From assembly GCF_029784165.1 (NCBI RefSeq), contig NC_073695.1:235773844-235837843 (forward strand): 64,000 nucleotides of DNA, given 5' to 3'. Every line of letters begins with the position of its first letter. Positions within the stretch are counted from its first letter, which is position 1. The notes under the pieces are model-generated. The model had not been told where the DNA came from, ran no database searches, and worked only from the letters and a program-made list of their open reading frames with translations. Position numbers and translations under genes: made by a program. This document shows positions 1 to 11,309 of the stretch, piece by piece. This DNA is from Wyeomyia smithii (taxonomy: Eukaryota > Arthropoda > Insecta > Diptera > Culicidae).

Positions 1-2781
1 TTCAGTTGCCCTCCTGTCCTGTAACAATAACGCGCCTGGATTAGATAGAATCAAATTCAACTTGTTGAAGAATCTACCCGGCAATGCCAAGAGGCGCTTG
101 TTGAACTTGTTCAATAAGTTCCTGGAGCAAAACATTGTACCGCAGGATTGGAGGCAAGTGAAGGTGATCGCCATCCAAAAACCAGGGAAACCAGCTTCTA
201 ATCACAACTCTTATAGGCCGATTGCAATGCTATCCTGTATCCGGAAATTGATGGAAAAAATGATACTCCGTCGTTTAGACCACTGGGTCGAATCAAATGG
301 TCTACTATCAGAAACTCAATTTGGCTTCCGCCGTGCCAAAGGGACGAATGATTGTCTTGCGTTGCTTTCAACAGATATTCAGCTGGCGTATGCTCGTAAA
401 GAACAAATGGCGTCTGCGTTCTTGGACATTAAGGGGGCTTTTGATTCCGTTTCTATTGACATTCTTTCGGGTAAACTTCACCGACAAGGATTTTCTCCAA
501 TTTTGAACAATTTTTTGCACAACTTGTTGTCCGAAAAGCACATGCATTTTACGCATGGCGATTTGGCAACTTTTCGCATTAGCTACATGGGTCTTCCCCA
601 GGGCTCATGTTTAAGCCCCCTTCTTTACAACTTTTATGTAAATGACATCGACGAATGTCTGGCAAATTCATGCACGATAAGACAACTTGCAGACGACAGT
701 GTAATCTCTGTTACAGGAGCCAAAGCTGCCGATTTGCAAGGACCATTGCAAGATACCTTGGACAATTTGTCTGCTTGGGCTTTACAGCTAGGTATCGAAT
801 TCTCTCCGGAGAAGACTGAGATAGTAGTTTTTTCTAGGAAGCATGAACCTGCTCAGCTTCAAACACAATTAATGGGTAAAACGATTTCTCAGGTTTTGGT
901 ACACAAATATCTTGGTGTCTGGTTCGACTCTAAAGGCACCTGGGGTTGTCACGTGAGATATCTGATGAAAAAATGTCAACAAAGAGTGAATTTTCTTCGT
1001 ACAATAACCGGACAATGGTGGGGAGCCCATCCAGGAGACCTTATAAGGCTTTACCAAACAACGATATTGTCTGTTATTGAATACGGGTGTTTCTGCTTCC
1101 GCTCCGCAGCAAACACACATTTGATCAAACTGGAGCGAATACAATATCGTTGTTTGCGTATCGCCTTAGGTTGCATGCAGTCGACCCATACGATGAGTTT
1201 GGAGGTTTTCGCTGGAGTACTACCATTGAAAAACCGCTTCTGGAGCCTGTCTTCTCGTATTCTAATCAAATGTGAGGTCTTGAACCGTCCCGTGATTGAA
1301 AATTTTGAAAGGTTAATCGAACTTAATTCTCAAACCCGTTTTATGACATTGTATTTCAATCACATGTCCCAAAATATTAACCCTTCTTCGAATATTCCAA
1401 ATCGTGTCGACTTATCAAATACTTCTGATTCTACTGTGTTTTTCGATACATCCATGATAGAAGAAACTCGTGGAATCCCGGATCATTTACGCGTGCAGCA
1501 GATCCCTAAAATTTTTTCCAATAAATATCGAAACATCAACTGCGACAATATGTACTACACTGACGGATCACTTCTTGATGGGTCCACTGGCTTCGGTATC
1601 TTCAATAACAATTTAACCGTCTCCCATAAGCTCGATAATCCTGCTTCTGTTTACGTCGCAGAATTAGCTGCAATTCAGTACACCCTAGGGATTATCGAAA
1701 AAATGCCCACGGACCATTATTTCATCTTTACGGACAGTCTCAGTTCCATTGAGGCTCTCCGATCGATGAAAGATGTTAAGCACTCTCCGTATTTCCTGGG
1801 GAAAATACGGGAACATCTGAGTGCTTTATCCGAAAAATCTACTCAGATTACCTTAGCGTGGGTCCCTTCTCACTGCTCGATACCGGGTAATGAGAAAGCG
1901 GACTCTTTGGCTAAGGTGGGCGCAACAAACGGTGATATTTATGAAAGACCAATTGCCTTTAATGAATTTTTCGCACTTGTACGTCAGAATACGATCATCA
2001 GTTGGCAAAATGCTTGGACCAGAGGGGAATTGGGAAGGTGGTTACATTCCATAATCCCCAAAGTATCGACGAACCCGTGGTTCAAGGGGTTGGATGTAGG
2101 TCGGGATTTCATTTGCGTGATGTCCCGGCTTATGTCCAATCACTATAGATTTGACGCGCTCCTCCGTCGTGTTGGGCTCGGGGAAAGTGGTATCTGTGCC
2201 TGTGGTGAAGGTTATCACGACATAGAGCATGTGGTTTGGTCATGCCCTGTACACCGTGACGCCAGGTCTAAATTAATAGCTTCCCTGCAGGCCGAGGGTA
2301 GACAGCCGGCTGTTCCTGTTCGTGATGTCTTGGCGAGCCGTGACCTATCCTACATGTCCCTTATATACGTTTTCCTGAAATCCATCCACGCCCCAGTCTA
2401 GTCCCGTTCCCCTCCGTCTACACCCAACAAAACGACAAGAACACGTTTGAACCTTAAGCACAAAACCAGCAACCAGACCCCGCACAACAGAACCAGGACC
2501 CAAGGACTACGAGCCTCTGTCCCAACTCACGACATCGTGGCTCAGCAGAACGAATCCATACATGCCATTCGACGATTATCAGACGACCATTGAACAACAA
2601 AACACTGATTGGAAATCCCATGCTAGTTTTAAGTTAGACTTAATTTCAGCTCGTAGTCGGCAGCGAGGATAAAAAATTTGCTTTAGTTTTTAAGTCATCA
2701 GATATAATTGGCGCCGTTAAACATTAAATTGTATTTGTGCCGTGTCAAATAAATGTTATGTGAAGAAAAAAAAAAAAAAAA
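1..2781 (+). mobile_element. I-clade non-LTR retrotransposon, copy A (5' end outside window)
   Basis: This is the 3' part of a LINE: the reverse transcriptase and RNase H portions of ORF2, a 3' UTR of about 365 bases and a poly(A) run at 2765-2780. Its sequence is nearly identical to copy B on the opposite strand (5255-11011), so the two form a large inverted pair separated by about 2.5 kb. The 3' UTRs share the stretch from the 'cagctcgtagtcggcagcgag' region to the tail but differ more in their first half. The poly(A) abuts a minus-strand Jockey-type ORF1 at 2782, so copy A appears to have inserted into that element. Its left target duplication is outside the window. Confidence 0.9.
2..2401 (+). 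CDS. ORF2 C-terminal part: reverse transcriptase plus RNase H (copy A)
   Basis: The reading frame is open from base 2 to the stop at 2399-2401, about 799 residues, and its N-terminus lies outside the window. Reverse transcriptase motifs include FLDIKGAFDSV (motif A), GLPQGSCLSPLLYNFYVND (motif B) and the catalytic LADDS variant of YADD. An RNase H domain follows, with the acidic residues in YYTDGS, the VAELAA glutamate, FTDSLSS and GNEKADSLAK all present. The C-terminus has a CACGEGYHDIEHVVWSCP cysteine/histidine motif typical of LINE C-terminal regions. An APE-type endonuclease should precede it, as in copy B. The frame is uninterrupted and looks catalytically intact, unlike copy B. It would act in target-primed reverse transcription of its own RNA. 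Confidence 0.9.
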   Translation, partial: SVALLSCNNNAPGLDRIKFNLLKNLPGNAKRRLLNLFNKFLEQNIVPQDWRQVKVIAIQKPGKPASNHNSYRPIAMLSCIRKLMEKMILRRLDHWVESNGLLSETQFGFRRAKGTNDCLALLSTDIQLAYARKEQMASAFLDIKGAFDSVSIDILSGKLHRQGFSPILNNFLHNLLSEKHMHFTHGDLATFRISYMGLPQGSCLSPLLYNFYVNDIDECLANSCTIRQLADDSVISVTGAKAADLQGPLQDTLDNLSAWALQLGIEFSPEKTEIVVFSRKHEPAQLQTQLMGKTISQVLVHKYLGVWFDSKGTWGCHVRYLMKKCQQRVNFLRTITGQWWGAHPGDLIRLYQTTILSVIEYGCFCFRSAANTHLIKLERIQYRCLRIALGCMQSTHTMSLEVFAGVLPLKNRFWSLSSRILIKCEVLNRPVIENFERLIELNSQTRFMTLYFNHMSQNINPSSNIPNRVDLSNTSDSTVFFDTSMIEETRGIPDHLRVQQIPKIFSNKYRNINCDNMYYTDGSLLDGSTGFGIFNNNLTVSHKLDNPASVYVAELAAIQYTLGIIEKMPTDHYFIFTDSLSSIEALRSMKDVKHSPYFLGKIREHLSALSEKSTQITLAWVPSHCSIPGNEKADSLAKVGATNGDIYERPIAFNEFFALVRQNTIISWQNAWTRGELGRWLHSIIPKVSTNPWFKGLDVGRDFICVMSRLMSNHYRFDALLRRVGLGESGICACGEGYHDIEHVVWSCPVHRDARSKLIASLQAEGRQPAVPVRDVLASRDLSYMSLIYVFLKSIHAPV

Positions 2782-4060
2782 TAGTAAAATTTGTGCCTAT
2801 TTGAATGGCTTCAAACATTGATTTTGCCTGCAACATGGCCTTCATAAGATAGAACATTGCCTGTTGCAAAAAAGAAAGTTTACCTGCCGTAATAGGCCCC
2901 AGGCAGTTGACATTAGAAAAAATATTTTCGGTAGCAATATTAGCTGGAGCGGTAGGTGTACAATTATTTTCTAGCGTGTTTTGCTTACCCATATCAATGG
3001 TCAGTTTCGAACTACCAACACTAGGCGGTATAATGTTCGAACTACCTGTAACCTGTGCATAAGTTAAACGGGTACGCAAAGGAGTAGGTAAACTATGCGC
3101 CACTGGTACGCTTGGAGAATTTTGTTTTGAAGTTGGTTTTAATTGAGAAATTGAATTTTGTTTACCTTGCCTTGCCTTAACAATTGCTAAACGGACTGGG
3201 CATTGATAAAAATTTGACATATGGTTGCCGTTACAATTCGCACAGCGAAAATTTTTACTCTCTTTCACAGGACATGTGTCCTTTTTGTGAGAAGAGTCTC
3301 CACAATTAAGACATTTTTGGTCCATGTTACAGAATTTGGAACCATGGCCATAACGTTGGCAAGTACGGCATTGGGTGATATGCTTTTCACCTCCGCCATA
3401 CTTCCTATACATTTCCCACTTTACACGCACATTATACAAAGCATGTGCCTTTTCAAAAAATTTTAAGTTGTTAACCTCATTGCGGTTAAAATGAATTAAA
3501 TAATTAACAAGGGAAATTCCAGTTCTCTGGCTGTTTTCGCCTCGTGATTTTTGTTTCATTAGAATTACTTGGGTAGGGGCTATGCCAAGTAATTCTGTTA
3601 AAGTAAGTTTGATCTCATCACCGGTTTGATCGTTGGTGAGACCTTTCAAGACCACCTTGAACGGCTTGGCGTTCTTGGTGTCATATGTAAAAAATTTGTA
3701 CATCTTGTCAGTTAAATACTGAACAAGACGATCACGACCCTTTACTGAGTCGGCTAATAAGCGGCATTCACCTCTACGGCCAATTTGATAGGTAACTTTA
3801 ACGTCAGAAACAAACGTTGAAAGTTCCTTTTTGAATATATTAAATTCAGAAGAAATAGTTACCACAATAGGTGGAACTTTCTCCTTTTTTAAAGATTTTA
3901 TATTTTGCATAGTTTCATTATTGGTAACTTCCATTTCACCAGCTTCTTGCTCAGGCAAAATATCAAAAGGATTGTCACTACAGACACTCGATGTGTCAGA
4001 AAGAGATGCCTCTCTTTTCCTCCCCGCAGCGATGCGAGGTTTCTTTTTCCGTCCAGCCAT
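2782..4060 (-). pseudogene. Jockey-type LINE ORF1 (gag-like), truncated at its C-terminus
   Basis: The likely start is the ATG at 4058-4060 (MAGRKKKPR...). The product is a nucleic-acid-binding gag-like protein. It has a basic N-terminus, a middle region rich in lysine, and three zinc knuckles near residues 230-285: CRTCQRYGHGSKFC (CX2CX4HX4C), CLNCGDSSHKKDTC and CANCNGNHMSNFYQC. This arrangement is typical of Jockey-clade ORF1. About 426 codons remain before the frame runs into the poly(A) of copy A, which reads as a string of phenylalanines on this strand. ORF2 of this element should lie on the far side of copy A, outside the window. Confidence 0.8.
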
Positions 4061-4275
4061 TTCAGGTGATACGAAAAAAGTTAAAACATATGTTAAATTC
4101 AAAAGTAGGTAGTCTTGAGAAAGACTGATGGGAAATAACTTTCAGGTAGTCTTTAAAAGACACACTGACAAAACACAAACTTTGAAGCTATAGGCAGTCA
4201 AAGACCAGTCCACAAGCAACCGAAAAAACGTCTGATCTGTAGGACAGTTCAAGACGCACTGAGGGTAAGAGGATA
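4061..4275 (-). other. Probable 5' UTR of the Jockey-type element
   Basis: About 200 bases upstream of the ATG contain no frame of note. They resemble a short LINE 5' UTR with an internal promoter, but the exact 5' end cannot be placed because the other end of the element is not visible. Confidence 0.35.
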
Positions 4276-5241
4276 TGTTTTGTGAATATGTGCTTTGTAA
4301 ATTCCTTACTCGATCCCCTGGGCAATTGGTGTACAGGGGTTTTCAGACACTAGATGTGTTTGTATAATATTGAATTAGATAGATTATTTTTTGCATTGTA
4401 AACTTAAAACCTTTTAATACGATTACCGTGGAAATTTATATTCAAGTTATTTAGAATACAGCGGTTAATTCTATGATATTAGTTTTCTGTTTATCTCAGC
4501 GAGCGTAGAGGATGGAGGAGATCGTGGGCCTTTACTTAATTTCAATACTTTATAACATTTTTTGCCTATTGATATTTTCTCAAATGTATTTGTTACTTTT
4601 TTGAAAAAAAAAATTGGAACTTCCTAGGAACATGATTAAGGATTCTCGATCTTACTTAGATCCCCATAGATGGCATGGTAGTGTTAATATTAGTTTCAAC
4701 TATGGCACATTAAAAGATATTCGGTTGTCTTCGTAAACTAAGAAGTGCAGCAACGCGAGCCGGATACCATAAATTTTGTTTTCACGTCGTGGAGTATATT
4801 TTTTCTAGAAGGGTAAAATTGCTATCTACAACTTTGTCTTAGAAAATTTGAGCTTTTTTCTCATTTCTCCATAATTAGACATAATTAACCTTTTGAGTGC
4901 TTTTTAAAATGAATTATTTTTAATTTTGAATCAAACAAACCGTTCTCCCTCGAAAAATATTTGTAATCATCTATATCATTTTTACATACACCTTTTTCAA
5001 AAACTAGTCGTGGTTAAAAAAAAACATACTAATAGGACAAAATAAACATTTGCGCAAAGTTACAGCCAGATTAACAATGGTTGCCTTAGGTTGCGTGGAT
5101 TAGTGCACCAAGGTCAAACACAAATTCAAATTTTACCGATTGACGGGATTTATTGGGAAGGGTAGTAGTGTTACTTTTTCAGTGTTTCCAGAGGTATTTG
5201 ACAGGGGTAATTTTTGAACAAATAAAAATTATTATTATTAT
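4276..5241. other. Unassigned AT-rich sequence
   Basis: No convincing coding region is seen on either strand. The sequence is AT-rich with short homopolymers and ends in an (ATT)n-like run just before the copy B target duplication. It is the local background into which copy B inserted. Confidence 0.5.
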
Positions 5242-5254
5242 TTTTAGAAGAATT
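5242..5254. repeat. Target site duplication of copy B, left
   Basis: TTTTAGAAGAATT occurs here and again at 11012-11024. It directly flanks the poly(A) end (reading on the minus strand) and the 5' end of copy B, as expected for target-primed insertion. Confidence 0.85.
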
Positions 5255-5648
5255 TTTTTTTCTTCATCTATAGTTTATTTGACACGGCACAAATACAATT
5301 CAATGTTTAACGGCGCCAATTATATCTGGTAGCTTACTTTCTAAAGTATCTTAATAACTAAAAGCAAATTTTTTATCCTCGCTGCCGACTACGAGCTGAA
5401 ACTAAATCTAACTTAAAGCTAGAATATTTTGCATTAAAAGCACAGGTTTGCTGTTTGATGGTTTTCATTGGCATAGGTAAGCAGCATATTAAATTTGTTC
5501 CGCTGCTGGGCCAAGATATTACGGACTGGCATATTGGGTTGTTTCCATCGGGCCTTGAGAGTATCGTGCGGGTCTGATTGCTGTTTCCGGATCCGGGGTC
5601 TTAACGTGTTCTTGTCGTTTGGTTGGATGTAGGCGGAAGGGGATAGGA

Positions 5649-8600
5649 CTAAACTGGGGCGTGGATGGATTTCAGGAAAACGTATATAAGGGACATGTAG
5701 GATAGGTCACGGCTCGCCAAGACATCACGAACAGGAACAGCCGGCTGCCTACCTTCGGCCTGCAGGGAAGCTATTAATCTAGACCTGGCGTCATGGTGTA
5801 CAGGGCATGACCAAACAACGTGCTCTATGTCGTGATAACCTTCACCACAGGCACAGATACCACACTCCCCGAGCCCAACACGACGGAGATGCGCGTCAAA
5901 TCTATAGTGATTGGACATAAGCCGGGACATCACGCAAATGAAATCCCGACCTACATCCAACCCCTTGAACCACGGGTTCGTCAATACCTTGGGGATTATG
6001 GAATGTAACCACCTTCCCAGTTCCCCCTTGGTCCAAGAATTTTGCCAACTGATGATCGTATTCTGACGTACAAATGCGAAAAATTCATTAAAAGCAATTG
6101 GTCTTTCATAAATTTCACCGTTTGATGCGCCCACCTTAGCCAAAGAGTCCGCTTTCTCATTACCCGGTATCGAGCAGTGAGAAGGGACCCACACTAAGGT
6201 AATCTGAGAAGATTTTTCGGATAAAGCACTCAAATGTTCCCGTATTTTCCCCAGGAAGTACGGAGAGTGCTTAACATCTTTCATCGATCGGAGAGCCTCA
6301 ATGGAACTGAGACTGTTCGTAAAGATGAAATAATGGTCCGTGGGCATTTTTTCGATAATCCCTAGGGTGTACTGAATTGCAGCTAATTCTGCGACGTAAA
6401 CAGAAGCAGGATTATCGAGCTTATGGGAGACGGTTAAATTGTTATTGAAGATACCGAAGCCAGTGGACCCATCAAGAAGTGATCCGTCAGTGTAGTACAT
6501 ATTGTCGCAGTTGATGTTTCGATATTTATTGGAAAAAATTTTAGGGATCTGCTGCACGCGTAACTGATCCGGGATTCCACGAGTTTCTTCTATCATGGAT
6601 GTATCGAAAAACACAGTAGAATCAGAAGTATTTGATAAGTCGACACGATTTGGAATATTCGAAGAAGGGTTAATATTTTGGGACATGTGATTGAAATACA
6701 ATGTCATAAAACGGGTTTGAGAATTAAGTTCGATTAACCTTTCAAAATTTTCAATCACGGGACGGTTCAAGACCTCACATTTGATTAGAATACTAGAAGA
6801 CAGGCTCCAGAAGCGGTTTTTCAATGGTAGTACTCCAGCTAAGATCTCCAAACTCATCGTATGGGTCGATTGCATGCAACCCAAGGCGATACGCAAACAA
6901 CGATATTGTATTCGCTCCAGTTTGATCAAATGTGTGTTTGCTGCGGAGCGGAAGCAGAAACACCCGTACTCAATAACAGACAGTATCGTTGTTTGGTAAA
7001 GCCTTATAAGGTCTCCTGGGTGGGCTCCCCACCATTGTCCGGTTATTGTACGAAGAAAATTCACTCTTTGTTGACATTTTTTCATCAGATACCTCACGTG
7101 ACAACCCCAGGTGCTTTTAGAGTCGAACCAGACACCAAGATATTTGTGTACCAAAACCTGAGAAATCGTTTTACCCATTAATTGTGTTTGAAGCTGAGCA
7201 GGTTCATGCTTCCTAGAAAAAAACTACTATCTCAGTCTTCTCCGGAGAGAATTCGATACCTAGCTGTAAAGCCCAAGCAGACAAATTGTCCAAGGTTTCT
7301 TGCAATGGTCCTTGCAAATCGGCAGCTTTGGCTCCTGTAACAGAGATTACACTGTCGTCTGCAAGTTGTCTTATCGTGCATGAATTTGCCAGACATTCGT
7401 CGATGTCATTTACATAAAAGTTGTAAAGAAGGGGGCTTAAACATGAGCCCTGGGGAAGACCCATGTAGCTAATGCGAAAAGTTGCCAAATCGCCATGCGT
7501 AAAATGCATGTGCTTTTCGGACAACAAATTGTGCAAAAAATTGTTCAAAATTGGAGAAAATCCTTGTCGGTGAAGTTTACCCGAAAGAATCAATAGAAAC
7601 AGAATCAAAAGCCCCCTTAATGTCCAAGAACGCAGACGCCATTTGTTCTTTGCGAGCATACGCCAGCTGAATATCTGTTGAAAGCAACGCAAGACAATCA
7701 TTCGTCCCTTTGGCACGGCGGAAGCCAAATTGAGTATCTGATAGTAGACCATTTGATTCGACCCAATGGTCTAAACGACGGAGTATCATTTTTTCCATCA
7801 ATTTCCGGATACAGGATAGCATTGCAATCGGCCTATAAGAGTTGTGATCAGAAGCTGGTTTCCCTTGTTTTTGGATGGCGATCACCTTCACTTGCCTCCA
7901 ATCCTGCGGTACAATGTTTTGCTCCAGGAACTTATTGAACAAGTTCAACAAGCGCCTCTTGGCATTGCCGGGTAGATTCTTCAACAAATTGAATTTGATT
8001 CTATCCAACCCAGGCACGTTATTGTTACAGGACAGGAGGGCAACTGAAAGTTCTGCCATCGTAAAAGGTGATTCTATCGCGTCGTGGCCCGGAGACGCAT
8101 CGCGAACAATGTTTTGTTCAGGAACAGAGTCCGGACATACTTTCCTGGCAAAATCAAATATCCACCGACTTGAAGACTCCTCGCTTTCGTTGATCGTTAC
8201 GCGATTCCGCATTCTTCGGGCTGTGTTCCAAAGAGTGCTCATCGATGTCTCCCTCGACGTCTCGTTCACGAACCGACGCCAATATCCGCGTTTCTTTGCT
8301 TTAGCCAAACTTTTAAGCTTGGTATTAAGCTCAGAATACCGTAAATAGTCGCCAGGTATACCTCCCTTCTGGTAGGCCTTAAACGCGTCGGATCTTTGCG
8401 TGTAGACAACGGAGCACTCTTGGTTCCACCACGGAGTGGGAGGCCGTTCTTTGATCGTTACGCCGGGATATTTCTTCGTTTGGGCTTGCAACGCGGCGTC
8501 GAGAATCAAGCCCGCGAGGAGGTTGTATTCTTCAAGTGGTGGATGATGTTGAATCGACTCGACCGCTTTTGAAATCATTTCCTCGTATAACTTCCAATCG

Positions 8601-9334
8601 ACATTCCGTGTGAGGTCATACGGAATGTCAATTGGTCGCATGCGAGTCGACCCGTTATTAATTGAAATAAGAATAGGCAAATGGTCGCTACCGTGAGGAT
8701 CAAGGATTACCTTCCATGTGCAATCCAACCGTAGCGACGTCGAACATAAGGATAGATCCAAAGCGCTTGGGCGCGCTGGAGGTTTCGGGATACGTGTCAT
8801 TTCACCGTTGTTTAAAATAGTCATGTCGAAGTCATCGCAAAGGTTATAGATTAAAGAGGAGCGGTTATCATTGTATGGGGAACCCCAAGCCACGCCATGA
8901 GAGTTGAAGTCTCCCAAAATCAAACGTGGCGAGGGAAGAAGTTCTATTAAATCAAAGAGCAGCCGTTGCCCAACCTGTGCTCTGGGGGGAATATATATTG
9001 AGGCAATACAAAGCTCTTTACCTTGTATTGTCATTTGACATGCGACAACTTCGATGCCTGGAATCGAGGGGAGGTTAATACGATAGAAAGAATAGCACTT
9101 TTTAATCCCTAAAAGTACTCCTCCATATGGGGTGTCTCGATCAAGGCGAATAATATTAAAATCATGGAAGTTGAGATCAATATTTGAAGTAAGCCAAGTT
9201 TCACAAAGGGAAAATGCATCGCATTTGTTTTTATTTATCAAAACTTTAAACGAATCAATTTTTGGTAAAATACTTCTACAATTCCACTGTAAGACAGAGA
9301 TAGAATCCTTCATATACGCAGTTGAATTAGGCAT
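5649..9334 (-). pseudogene. ORF2 of copy B: endonuclease, reverse transcriptase, RNase H (two frameshifts)
   Basis: The start is taken at the ATG at 9334 (MPNSTAYMK); the next in-frame ATG is at 9313. An APE-type endonuclease covers roughly the first 230 residues: SVLQWNCRSILPKID, LCETWL, LILGDFNSHG and GSDHLPILI. The reverse transcriptase (GLPQGSCLSPLL, LADDS) and RNase H follow. Compared with copy A, a 2-base deletion near 7590 (after ...FDSVSID) and one extra T in a T-run near 7218 (after ...EIVVF) break the frame. With both allowed for, the length is about 1228 codons. In the RNase H domain the catalytic FTDS of copy A reads FTNS here (codon 6315-6317). A precursor with intact frames would have carried out target-primed reverse transcription. 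Confidence 0.9.
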
Positions 9335-9389
9335 CGAAGGATACAATCGCTGCAAGGAGGGGCCATTGGGCAGTCAACTGCTTCAAAAA

Positions 9390-10697
9390 TTATCTAACTG
9401 TTGGGAGGAATGCTGTAAGAAAAATTTTAATTGGATCGGGTACATTGAAATTTTCAAAAATCCAGTCCACAATGTCAGAAAATTTCACTAATCCAGAGTT
9501 TGTTTCCTCAACTGGATGTGCAAAAGGAACAACTGGGGTTTTAGATGTTCCTGGCAGTGCTGGGAACTCCTTCTGGGACTTTAAATTTGCAAGCCCAGGA
9601 GGAGTTTGCTTCGGTTTTTCCGCAGCACTGTTTGGTTTGTTTGTAACTTTCATTTCACTTTGAGAAATCTTAGGACCTTTACGGGGAAGTTTAGGAGAAG
9701 AAACATTTTTCCTCTTTCTAGACTCCCCAGGATTGGCGTAAGATGTTCCCGCTGGTGAATCGTCAGAATCGCTTTCATCGGAGGGCAACAGATCAAAGGG
9801 GTTCGATGTTATGGTAGAAGTGGTCACGGTCTTCTTCAGCATCTCAGCGTAAGAACGCTTTGAACGCTCCTTAAGTGACCGCTGGATTTTATCTCTGCGC
9901 TGCATGTACACCGGGCATGTAGAGAGCTCATGCTGGTTTTCCCCACAGTGAATACATTTTTCAGCATTAACACTGCAAGAATCTTCCGCATGAGTTTCCC
10001 CACATTTGCTACATCGTGCCTTATTGCAGCAGTAGGCGGCTGTGTGGCCTAACTGCTTGCAATTGGTGCAATTCATAACACGGGGTACATACAATCGCAC
10101 AGGCAGACGAACCCGGTCGATCGAGACGTGGCTAGGGAGTGCAGATCCGGCAAACGTAACGCGAAACGAGTCTGACGGAGTGTTAACTTTTTTACCGCCG
10201 ACGAGAGACATGGACCGCAATTGCTTACAATCCAAAATCTTCGCCTGTGTTTCGGTTTTTTTGAAGCAACCGATTGCGCTTTTTAGGATACACTAGACAG
10301 ACAGACTCGAATCGGTTATGACACCGTCGATCTCCACGTCTCGTGCGGGTATGTAAACGCGATACTCGCGTGTGAAGAGCTCAGAGCAAGCGATAGCATT
10401 GGCCTGTGCCAGATCACTGACCACGACACGGAGCTTGTTAGGTCGGACCTTGGAAATTTCGGTCACGGCCTTGTACTCCTTCGTCAGGTCTTTTGAAATT
10501 TGCAGTATGTTTAATCGCTTTGAATTCACTCCTGCCTTTGGACGAAAATAAACAGTATAGCTGCCCTGTTGAGATCCGTCCGGGTAAAGCCTGGGGCGAG
10601 GGGGGACTGGAGAATGAACAGGGGAGGGGGTAACAGAAGGGTCAGGGTCAGGGGGGTTCGGAGATGGTGGCACGGGAGGCGAGGGATCTATATCCAT
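9390..10697 (-). pseudogene. ORF1 of copy B: zinc-knuckle gag-like protein with an internal amber stop
   Basis: The frame starts at the ATG at 10695-10697 (MDIDPSPPVPPSP) with a proline-rich N-terminus, and ends at 9390, 436 codons in all. One in-frame TAG at 10293-10295, after residue 134, interrupts it. The frame on both sides is the same, so a single base change explains the break. Downstream are three zinc knuckles, CTNCKQLGHTAAYC, CSKCGETHAEDSC and CIHCGENQHELSTC, then a charged, serine-rich C-terminus. The role is RNA binding and chaperoning in the retrotransposition particle. ORF2 follows after about 55 bases. Confidence 0.85.
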
Positions 10698-11011
10698 CGC
10701 GCTAAATGTAGCGCACTAGCGAACTAGCGCCTACAAGAACACGTACCTCTTTACTTCTTCCTTCCAGCAGTGGTTGTCCGATCGTTCGAAGCTGCACCCA
10801 AAGCAGCCAGCGGCACCAGTACAGCAGCACCAACACAGTCACCAGCAGTGAGCCGGGTGTGAGATCACTCAGCACAGCGACACGGACTCGACTGTCAACT
10901 GATGGCCTTGAATAATACACTCTTTTGTTTGGCTATTCGTACACACGGACCGGATTGTAATAGAACGACCACTTTGCACGTCCGTTTCTGTCGAGTGTTC
11001 GACGCGGAATG
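10698..11011 (-). promoter_or_regulatory. 5' UTR of copy B, expected to hold the internal promoter
   Basis: These 314 bases lie between the element's 5' end, set by the target duplication, and the ORF1 start. I-clade elements carry an internal Pol II promoter in this position. That role is family knowledge; no specific motif is claimed here. Confidence 0.5.
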
Positions 11012-11024
11012 TTTTAGAAGAATT
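11012..11024. repeat. Target site duplication of copy B, right
   Basis: TTTTAGAAGAATT, an exact match to 5242-5254, sits immediately upstream of the element's 5' end. Confidence 0.85.
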
Positions 11025-11309
11025 GAAACATACCATAAAAACCTAAATTAATCCACCTAGCGGTCAGACCCAGCCTTTCTAATTCAAACTTTTATTTGTA
11101 AAAATAGATTTACATTAACGCTTCAAACCAATAAATGTATATTAACTCTTTAGGTTCTAAAATATTGATGTTGTAATCTATACATATAAAAATGCAAGCC
11201 GGTCTGTTTGTCTGATTCATATAGGTTCGAAAACTGCCGAACCGATCGACGTGAAAATTTGTATATAGGGGTTTTTGGTGCCGATAAAGGTTCCTATGAT
11301 AGTTTGAGA

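Larger units (their letters stand above)
5255..11011 (-). mobile_element. Full-length I-clade non-LTR retrotransposon, copy B
   Basis: Read on the minus strand the element has a 5' UTR (11011-10698), ORF1 (10697-9390), ORF2 (9334-5649), a 3' UTR of about 370 bases and a short A tail. Both ends are fixed by the 13 bp direct repeat TTTTAGAAGAATT, so this is a complete insertion of about 5.76 kb. The order zinc-knuckle ORF1, endonuclease, reverse transcriptase, RNase H is that of the I clade. It is disabled by an in-frame stop in ORF1, two frameshifts in ORF2 and a changed RNase H aspartate. Confidence 0.92.

Noticed and set aside
2756..2781. Phenylalanine run at the C-terminus of the Jockey-type ORF1
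   Set aside because: It is the poly(A) tail of copy A read on the other strand, not protein sequence of the element.
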